Shown: in pieces, positions 42,027 through 47,665 of the stretch
How positions within the stretch are numbered: the stretch's first letter is position 1
How the letters are laid out: each line of letters starts with the position of its first letter
From: Gammaproteobacteria bacterium
GTDB taxonomy: Bacteria; Pseudomonadota; Gammaproteobacteria; HK1
Length of the DNA stretch: 47,665 nucleotides
Assembly (NCBI GenBank): GCA_009937425.1
Contig: JAACFO010000045.1
Span: 1-47,665 of the forward strand
Direction of reading: 5' to 3'
Made by a program: the position numbers and the translations under genes
Notes under the pieces: model-generated
The model's database searches: none
Seen by the model: the letters and a program-made list of their open reading frames with translations, nothing else
What the model was told of the DNA's origin: nothing

Positions 42027-42856
42027 CGGCGCCTGGCGCACAGAAAGGTCGCCTGGCCCACATGCACGCGTTCGGCATCATGATCGGCAACGAAGTTTTC
42101 CAGCTCACCGCGGGCATCCATGTCGCGCACACGCTTCTGTACCTGTTCCAGCTCTGCGGCGCTCAGCATGGCCCAAACCGAGTCGCCGGCGCGCCATGTT
42201 GCGTCCAGAGGTCCGCGGGGATCGTAATAACTGTGTCCCTGCATGACCGCGTCGGTGGGAACAAATCGCCCGCACAGGTCGAATCCGCTGGCGACGATCA
42301 TGCTTTCCAGCTCCAGCAACGGCGCGTGGCGTTCGATCATGCGCTCCGCGGTCGCCTCGATGAGCGGAAAGAACCACCAACCACGGCGCAGCTGCTCGTG
42401 GCTGCAGAAGTTCACCACCAGAACTCCGCCGGGGCGCAGCACCCGGGCAAACTCGCCGATCACCTTGCGCATCAGAGGATAACCCTTCGATGCATCATCC
42501 GGCAGATGGTGCAGCACCTGGTTGATCATGACCGCGTCGGCACTGATGGAGTCCATGGGCAGGCAATCGATGGCGGCGCGGTGAAAGCCGATGCGTCCGG
42601 CCACCTCGGCTTCCTCCATCTTGGCTCGGGCGACCCCCAACATGGCGTCGTTCATATCGACCGCCGCGATATGCGCCACGTGGTCCAGGAGAGCCCGGGA
42701 GTAGTTGCCCGTTCCGCAGCCGGCATCGACGAGAACCTGCTCCGACAGTGGCCGGGGACCCCGGGCCAGGCAGCCCAGAATGATCTCGGTTCCGATGGGC
42801 ACACGGGTCGCATCGTAGTGGGCGGAGGTGGCGGTATAGTCCTCGTAACTGCTCAT
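42023..42856 (-). CDS. SAM-dependent class I methyltransferase
   Basis: A 277-residue methyltransferase with motif I VLVDAGCGTGNYSRALL, motif II region AAVDMNDAML, and MINQVLHHLPDD, followed by LRPGGVLVVN. The fold is Rossmann-like with a C-terminal lid. The acceptor substrate is unknown. It is the first gene of a pair with the HAD hydrolase and is divergent from the MoxR gene across 82 bp. Confidence 0.9.
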   Translation of the reverse strand: MSSYEDYTATSAHYDATRVPIGTEIILGCLARGPRPLSEQVLVDAGCGTGNYSRALLDHVAHIAAVDMNDAMLGVARAKMEEAEVAGRIGFHRAAIDCLPMDSISADAVMINQVLHHLPDDASKGYPLMRKVIGEFARVLRPGGVLVVNFCSHEQLRRGWWFFPLIEATAERMIERHAPLLELESMIVASGFDLCGRFVPTDAVMQGHSYYDPRGPLDATWRAGDSVWAMLSAAELEQVQKRVRDMDARGELENFVADHDAERVHVGQATFLCARRR

Positions 42857-42938
42857 GCTCTGGAAGCCTCAGGTGTGGATGCCGGGATGTTAGAGGCGAG
42901 CCATGAAAATTGCACCCGATACATTACAATAGCGCCCC

Positions 42939-43790
42939 ATGAACGATTCGAGATTCCAGGGCACCGATTCTTACGTCACTACCGATGATTTGACCATGGC
43001 GGTAAATGCCGCCGTCACCGTCGAACGGCCGCTGCTCGTCAAGGGCGAGCCCGGCACCGGCAAAACACGCCTTGCCGAGGAAGTGGCGGCGGCGCTCAAT
43101 CGCCCGCTCATCGCATGGCATATCAAGTCCACCAGCAAAGCACAACAAGGCCTCTACGAATACGATGCCGTGGCGAGACTGCGCGATTCCCAGCTCGGTG
43201 AGGCGCGCGTGCACGACATCGCCAACTACATCGTCAAGGGTAAGCTCTGGGAGGCTTTCGAAAGTGAGGTCCAGCCGGTTCTGCTCATCGACGAAATAGA
43301 CAAAGCCGACATCGAGTTTCCCAATGACCTTCTGTTGGAACTCGATCGGATGGAGTTTCACGTCTACGAAACAAAACAGCAGATCAAAGCGAGACAACGT
43401 CCCATCATCTTCATTACCAGCAATAATGAGAAAGAACTCCCCGATGCCTTCTTGAGGCGATGTTTTTTTCACTATATCCGCTTTCCCGACAAGCAAACCA
43501 TGGAGAGCATTGTGCGCGTCCATTTTCCCGACTTGAAAAAAGACATCCTGAGGGAGTCCCTGGAAGCATTCTTCGATCTGCGGGACGTGCCGGGATTGAA
43601 AAAGAAACCCTCGACCTCGGAGCTTCTCGACTGGATTAAGCTGCTGGTTGCTGAGGACATTCCGGCGAGTGCGTTGCGAGAAAAGGACGATGGCAAGCTC
43701 ATTCCACCGCTCTATGGCGCCCTGCTCAAGAACGAGCAGGACGTCCATCTATTCGAACGGCTCGTGTTTCTGAACCGCAGACGGAACTGA
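42939..43790 (+). CDS. MoxR-family AAA+ ATPase
   Basis: A 283-residue AAA+ chaperone. Walker A is KGEPGTGKT (about 35-43), Walker B LLIDEIDKAD (about 115-124), sensor 1 ITSNNEKELPDAFLRR with the arginine finger. MoxR proteins act with VWA partners to mature protein complexes or insert metal cofactors. The VWA partner follows 8 bp downstream. TACAAT at 42925-42930 is very close to the ATG at 42939, so a very short leader is possible. Confidence 0.92.
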   Translation: MNDSRFQGTDSYVTTDDLTMAVNAAVTVERPLLVKGEPGTGKTRLAEEVAAALNRPLIAWHIKSTSKAQQGLYEYDAVARLRDSQLGEARVHDIANYIVKGKLWEAFESEVQPVLLIDEIDKADIEFPNDLLLELDRMEFHVYETKQQIKARQRPIIFITSNNEKELPDAFLRRCFFHYIRFPDKQTMESIVRVHFPDLKKDILRESLEAFFDLRDVPGLKKKPSTSELLDWIKLLVAEDIPASALREKDDGKLIPPLYGALLKNEQDVHLFERLVFLNRRRN

Positions 43791-43798
43791 TCCGAACA

Positions 43799-44977
43799 TT
43801 GCTCGTCGACTTCTTCCTCATGCTTAGAAGCGCCGGGATCCCTGTCTCGGTAACCGAATACTTGACTCTGCTCGATGCGCTGTCCCGGCGTGTCGCGGGT
43901 TATAGCGTCGATGATTTTTACTACCTCGCGCGGGCGTCTCTGGTGAAAGACGAGCGTCACTTCGACCGCTTCGACCGCGTATTCGGCGCGCACTTCCAGG
44001 GCATGCAGGAATTGTTCGACGAAGTTGTCGGGGAAATACCCGAAGAGTGGTTGCGCCTGGCGGGCATGGGCAATTTGAGCGAAGAGGAAAAACAGCAAAT
44101 CGAAGCGTTGGGCGGCTGGGAGAAGCTCATGGAGACCCTGCGCGAGCGACTCGCCGAGCAACGGGAACGCCACCAGGGCGGCTCGAAGTGGATCGGTACC
44201 GGCGGCACCTCGCCTTTCGGCGCTTACGGCTACAACCCGGAAGGCGTTCGAATCGGCCAGAATGGTTCGCGAAACCGCCGCGCCGTAAAAGTCTGGGACC
44301 GTCGCGAGTTCAAGAATCTGGACGACAGCGTGGAGATCGGCACGCGCAACATCAAGGTCGCGCTACGGCGTTTGCGCCAGTTTGCCCGCCGTGGCGCCGC
44401 CGAGGAGCTGGACCTCGACGATACAATCCGCTCCACCGCACGAAATGCAGGGTTGCTCGACCTGAAGCTGGTGCCGGAGCGGCACAACAGTGTGAAAGTG
44501 TTGTTGTTTCTTGACGTCGGCGGCTCGATGGAGGACCACGTCAAGATATGCCAGGAACTATTCTCCGCCGCACGCTCGGAATTCAAGCATCTGGAGTACT
44601 ACTACTTTCACAACTTCATTTACGAATCCGTATGGAAGGACAACGGCCGGCGCATGCGCGAAAGGGTTCCCACCGATGAACTGATGCACACCTACGGCAG
44701 CGATCACAAACTGATTTTCATCGGCGACGCATCCATGAGCCCCTACGAAATCATTCACCCTGGCGGCAGCGTCGAGCACTGGAACGAGGAGCCGGGGGCC
44801 GTTTGGATGGGCAGGCTGCTGCACACTTATGGCAACGCCATCTGGCTCAATCCTGAACCGGTTCAACGCTGGGAGTACACGCCTTCCATCGGCATTACCC
44901 GAGAGATCATGAACGAGCGCATGTTTCCGCTCACCCTGGCGGGGTTGGACCAGGGGATTAAGGAATTGCAGAGTTGA
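43799..44977 (+). CDS. VWA-domain protein, CoxE-like, MoxR partner
   Basis: A 392-residue partner of the MoxR ATPase. It starts at a TTG at 43799; the family N-terminus DFFLMLRSAGIPVSVTEYL supports this over the ATG at 43820. Residues 1-230 form a helical region. The VWA domain is near 233-392. Its metal-dependent adhesion motif is D239-V-G-G-S243, in which Gly replaces the middle Ser of DxSxS, so metal binding may be weakened. No CO dehydrogenase or methanol dehydrogenase genes are nearby, so the client is unknown. Confidence 0.88.
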   Translation: MLVDFFLMLRSAGIPVSVTEYLTLLDALSRRVAGYSVDDFYYLARASLVKDERHFDRFDRVFGAHFQGMQELFDEVVGEIPEEWLRLAGMGNLSEEEKQQIEALGGWEKLMETLRERLAEQRERHQGGSKWIGTGGTSPFGAYGYNPEGVRIGQNGSRNRRAVKVWDRREFKNLDDSVEIGTRNIKVALRRLRQFARRGAAEELDLDDTIRSTARNAGLLDLKLVPERHNSVKVLLFLDVGGSMEDHVKICQELFSAARSEFKHLEYYYFHNFIYESVWKDNGRRMRERVPTDELMHTYGSDHKLIFIGDASMSPYEIIHPGGSVEHWNEEPGAVWMGRLLHTYGNAIWLNPEPVQRWEYTPSIGITREIMNERMFPLTLAGLDQGIKELQS

Positions 44978-44979
44978 AG

Positions 44980-45010
44980 AAATAAATCAGGGTCAGAGAC
45001 GGATTTATTT
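44980..45010. terminator. Hairpin between VWA and fhs genes
   Basis: AAATAAATC (44980-44988), a 13-base loop, then GATTTATTT (45002-45010): a perfect 9-bp stem with a U-rich side in both directions. It lies between two convergent genes and could end both. The loop AGGGTCAGAGACG with AAATAAATC resembles repeats linked to REP-associated transposases in gammaproteobacteria, like the one at 7299. Confidence 0.6.
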
Positions 45011-45031
45011 CGAGTTGATCCGCTCTCAGCT

Positions 45032-46708
45032 TTAGAACAGCCCTTCGATTTCGCCCTTCTCGTTGATGTGGATGGCTTCCGCGGCTGGAGCCCTCGGCAA
45101 TCCCGGCATCGTCATCATTTCCCCGCACAGCGCCACCACGAACTCGGCGCCCGCGGACAAGCGCAACTCACGTATGGGTATGACGTGACCTTCGGGAGCA
45201 CCCTTGGCACTGGCATCGGTGGAAAAGCTGTACTGGGTCTTCGCCATGCACACGGGGAAATGCCCGTAGTTTTCTTGCAGTAGCGCGAACCGATTGCGCA
45301 CCGCCTGCTCGGCGCTGATGTCCGAAGCAGCATAAATGTTCGTGGCGATGGTCTTCACCTTGTCCCACAGGCTCATGTCGTCGGGATAGAGAGGCGTGAA
45401 CGATGCTTCTCCGGACTCCACCACCTCCACGACCTGGCGGGCGAGCTCTTCGGTTCCGGCGCCGCCGTCGGCCCAATGGGACGCGACGATGGCTTCGGTG
45501 CCGTGCTCCGCGGCTACATCGCTGACGACCTGCATTTCCGCCGGTGTGTCCGTTATGAATTGATTGATTGCGACGACCACCGGCACACCGAAGCGCTTCA
45601 AGTTTTCGATGTGACGGACCATGTTCGCGCAACCGGCGCGCACGGCGTCGACATTCTCTGCCTTGAGATCGGCCATGGCGACGCCGCCGTGCATCTTCAA
45701 CGCTCGCAGGGTCGCCACCAGCACCACGGCGCTCGGCTCGAGTCCCGCCTTGCGGCACTTGATGTCGAAAAATTTCTCGGCACCCAGGTCCGCGCCGAAG
45801 CCGGCCTCGGTTATTACGTAGTCGGCGAGCTTGAGCGATGCCTTGGTCGCCACCACCGAGTTACAGCCGTGGGCGATATTCGCGAAGGGTCCACCATGAA
45901 TAATGGCGGGGTTGTTCTCCAGGGTCTGCACCAGGTTCGGTTGCAGCGCGTCGCGCAACAGCACCGTCATTGAGCCATCAGCCTTCAACTCGCTGGCGGT
46001 CACGGGGGCTCGATCCCGGGTCTGACCGACCACGATGTTGCCCAGGCGCCGGTGCAGGTCCTCGAGATCATTGGCAAGGCAGAAGATCGCCATGACCTCG
46101 GACGCCACGGTAATGTCGAATCCGTCCTGGCGCGGAAAGCCGTTGCCGATTCCCCCAAGCGAGCACACCGTGCTGCGCAAAGCGCGGTCGTTCATGTCCA
46201 CCACGCGACGCCAGGAAATGCGGCGCGCGTCCAGGCCCAGCGCATTTCCCCAGTGAATATGATTGTCCAGCATGGCGGCGAGCAGATTGTTGGCCGTACC
46301 GATGGCGTGAAAATCCCCGGTGAAGTGCAGGTTGATATCCTCCATGGGCACCACCTGGGCGTATCCGCCACCGGCCGCCCCGCCCTTCATGCCGAAGCAC
46401 GGGCCGAGACTCGGCTCGCGCAAACACACCAGGGACTGCTTGCCGATGCGGTTCAGACCGTCGCTCAAACCTACCGATGTCGTGGTCTTACCTTCGCCGG
46501 CGGGGGTGGGCGTAACCGCCGTAACCAGAACCAGCTTGCCGTCCGGACGGTTCTTCAATGAGGCGACGAAATCGTGGGACAACTTTGCCTTGGTCGGTCC
46601 GTAGGACAGCATCGCGTCCTCGGGAACACCGAGTTTCTCGCCAATGGTCCGAATGGGTAACAGATGCGCCGCTCGGGCAATCTCGATATCGCTTTTTACT
46701 GTCGCCAC
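45032..46708 (-). CDS. fhs: Formate-tetrahydrofolate ligase
   Basis: A 558-residue enzyme that makes 10-formyl-THF from formate, THF and ATP. P-loop [36 protein letters not shown], and [20 protein letters not shown] are family hallmarks, with [14 protein letters not shown] near the active site. The start is a GTG at 46708 with GGGAGGG upstream. It supports one-carbon metabolism together with threonine-aldolase-derived glycine. A palindromic operator candidate lies 63 bp upstream. Confidence 0.97.
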   Translation of the reverse strand: MATVKSDIEIARAAHLLPIRTIGEKLGVPEDAMLSYGPTKAKLSHDFVASLKNRPDGKLVLVTAVTPTPAGEGKTTTSVGLSDGLNRIGKQSLVCLREPSLGPCFGMKGGAAGGGYAQVVPMEDINLHFTGDFHAIGTANNLLAAMLDNHIHWGNALGLDARRISWRRVVDMNDRALRSTVCSLGGIGNGFPRQDGFDITVASEVMAIFCLANDLEDLHRRLGNIVVGQTRDRAPVTASELKADGSMTVLLRDALQPNLVQTLENNPAIIHGGPFANIAHGCNSVVATKASLKLADYVITEAGFGADLGAEKFFDIKCRKAGLEPSAVVLVATLRALKMHGGVAMADLKAENVDAVRAGCANMVRHIENLKRFGVPVVVAINQFITDTPAEMQVVSDVAAEHGTEAIVASHWADGGAGTEELARQVVEVVESGEASFTPLYPDDMSLWDKVKTIATNIYAASDISAEQAVRNRFALLQENYGHFPVCMAKTQYSFSTDASAKGAPEGHVIPIRELRLSAGAEFVVALCGEMMTMPGLPRAPAAEAIHINEKGEIEGLF

Positions 46709-46770
46709 GTGTGAAACCCTCCCCCTTGATGACGCCCCAATCCGGCCTCGGCGCGCGGAGTATACAGTAT

Positions 46771-46782
46771 CTGGTATACCAG
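46771..46782. promoter_or_regulatory. Palindromic operator candidate upstream of fhs
   Basis: CTGGTATACCAG is a perfect 12-bp palindrome, preceded at 46760-46765 by another GTATAC. It has the TGGTATACCA form of several GntR-family (FadR/FCD type) sites. It is 63-74 bp before the fhs start. No GntR gene is in the window. Confidence 0.5.
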
Positions 46783-46792
46783 CCCTATGGGG

Positions 46793-47491
46793 TCAACCGG
46801 TAGGCAACAGGTGAGCGTCGATTAAATTCAGCAACCAGTCCGCCATGGGTTGGTCGAAGCGCCTGGCGTCCGCCTGCTGGCGTTCGCGTCCGTGGGCACC
46901 CGGTTCACTCAGCATGTGGGCCGATGCGTCCAACCATTCGTCGCGCATCTGTGGTGTGGCCTCTGGATGGAACTGCAAACCGAACGCCCGGCGACCGGCG
47001 CGAAACGCCTGGTTGGAATAAACCTCACCGGTTGCCAGCAACTCGCCGCCGTCGGGGATATCAAAACCCTCGTGGTGCCACTGATAAACGTGTAGTGGGC
47101 CGGGAAGGATGCTTTCCCCTGCCTCAGTGGGTGCTATCGGCACGAAACCAATCTCGTGCAAGCCGCCGGGATGCGGGCCAACCTCTGCCCCAAGGGCCCG
47201 CGCCAACAGCTGACCGCCCAGGCACAATCCCAGATACGGCCGGTCGTCCGCTACCCAGCGCTGGACCCAGTCCAGCTCGGCGCGCATGTAGGCATGGTGC
47301 TCGGCGTCGTTAACACTCTGAATGCCCCCGTAGACCACCACCGCTGCATGGTCCTCGTCATGCCCGGGAAGAGCATCGCCCCGGGACGGGTTGCACCATT
47401 GCAGCGCGAAGCCGCGGCGGGACAGGTGGCTCGCCACCCTGTCCTGGCGGCCATCGTCCATGTGTTGTATGAGCAGAACCTTCTCTGGCAC
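46793..47491 (-). CDS. Class I glutamine amidotransferase-like protein
   Basis: A 232-residue GATase1 protein with YLGLCLGGQLLARALG (nucleophile Cys) and FGLQFHPEAT (His and Glu). I start at the GTG at 47491, where VPEKVLLIQHMDDG begins the fold and GGGAGG lies upstream; the longer open frame to 47617 has no homology-like character. It belongs to the GMP-synthase-like stand-alone group, whose members include gamma-glutamyl peptide hydrolases. It lies upstream of fhs on the same strand, with the operator candidate at 46771 between. Confidence 0.85.
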   Translation of the reverse strand: MPEKVLLIQHMDDGRQDRVASHLSRRGFALQWCNPSRGDALPGHDEDHAAVVVYGGIQSVNDAEHHAYMRAELDWVQRWVADDRPYLGLCLGGQLLARALGAEVGPHPGGLHEIGFVPIAPTEAGESILPGPLHVYQWHHEGFDIPDGGELLATGEVYSNQAFRAGRRAFGLQFHPEATPQMRDEWLDASAHMLSEPGAHGRERQQADARRFDQPMADWLLNLIDAHLLPTG

Positions 47492-47579
47492 CTGGCGCCG
47501 CCTCCCGTAATTGCGGGTGGCGGCGAGTGTATCACCGTGTTGCGGCGCAATATGCAGGCTACAATCCCGTATTGGAGCC

Positions 47580-47633
47580 TCGGGTGAAATTCCCGAACTG
47601 TCTCCCAAAGGGAGCATCTTGGCACGGTTCGGG
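47580..47633 (+). promoter_or_regulatory. Structured leader-like element at the window edge
   Basis: Two adjacent hairpins, TCGGG-TGAAATT-CCCGA (47580-47596) and CTCCC-AAA-GGGAG (47602-47614). The segment CCCGAAC (47592-47598) can also pair perfectly with GTTCGGG (47627-47633). Two mutually exclusive folds are thus possible, as in riboswitches and attenuators. The controlled gene, if any, would start beyond 47665. The family is not recognised. Confidence 0.35.
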
Positions 47634-47665
47634 GTAACATGATTTTGTAATCCTGAGGTAACGAC

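Noticed and set aside
47580..47633. FMN or cobalamin riboswitch suspected from GGGTGAAATTCCC
   Set aside because: The flanking conserved blocks of both families are absent. Only one loop matches, so I left the element unnamed.

Overview
The window is a GC-rich stretch of bacterial chromosome that codes densely on both strands (about 43 protein genes). It has no rRNA, tRNA, CRISPR array, phage genes or transposase genes. Several features suggest a gammaproteobacterium or close relative: GcvA-type LysR regulators with their DUF1127 small-protein neighbour, glutamine-dependent NAD synthase, and short palindromes of the kind often found beside REP-associated (Y1) transposases in that class. The genus cannot be read from the sequence. 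Most genes look like accessory amino-acid and amine metabolism typical of a metabolically versatile heterotroph.

Layout. (1) 293-4661 is a same-strand run: a heme-oxygenase-like metalloenzyme, a tryptophanase, an MFS carrier and a HAD hydrolase. (2) 4716-7269 holds two GcvA-like LysR genes, each divergent from a small-protein gene; the DUF1127 gene and the second LysR gene share a CTAG as their two stop codons. (3) 7311-17698 combines a hydantoinase/oxoprolinase pair (hyuAB), a small lipoprotein with a transglycosylase-like domain, a DUF1445 putative hydro-lyase, and a complete branched-chain-type ABC importer (livHMGF on the minus strand, its binding protein divergent). (4) 17745-23667 has an aminotransferase, a secreted protein of unknown role, a nitroreductase overlapping nadE, and an AI-2E-type membrane protein. 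(5) 23669-27609 is a tightly coupled trio of glutamine-synthetase-like ligase, aldehyde dehydrogenase and iron alcohol dehydrogenase, which fits gamma-glutamylation followed by stepwise oxidation of an amino alcohol. (6) 27527-28091 is a diverged tandem duplication carrying palindromic REP-like modules, directly upstream of an OmpR-type two-component system. (7) A peptide-deformylase-like gene then runs, without its expected stop, through the 3' end of a convergent class-III aminotransferase gene. (8) The remainder has an SDR, threonine aldolase, a large membrane Ser/Thr kinase, an M14 deacylase plus aminotransferase pair, two small HAD-containing gene pairs, a MoxR/VWA pair, formate-THF ligase and a glutamine-amidotransferase-like protein. 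A folded leader-like sequence sits at the right edge.

How it fits together (inference). The genes supply many ways to release ammonia, keto acids and one-carbon units from amino acids, cyclic amides and amines: tryptophanase, oxoprolinase/hydantoinase, threonine aldolase, three aminotransferases and the gamma-glutamyl route. Formate-THF ligase feeds the folate pool. No single known pathway spans the window. The most unusual items are the heme-oxygenase-like/tryptophanase cluster, the tandem duplication that records gain or loss of one REP module, the stop-less deformylase, and the internally duplicated Ser/Thr kinase.
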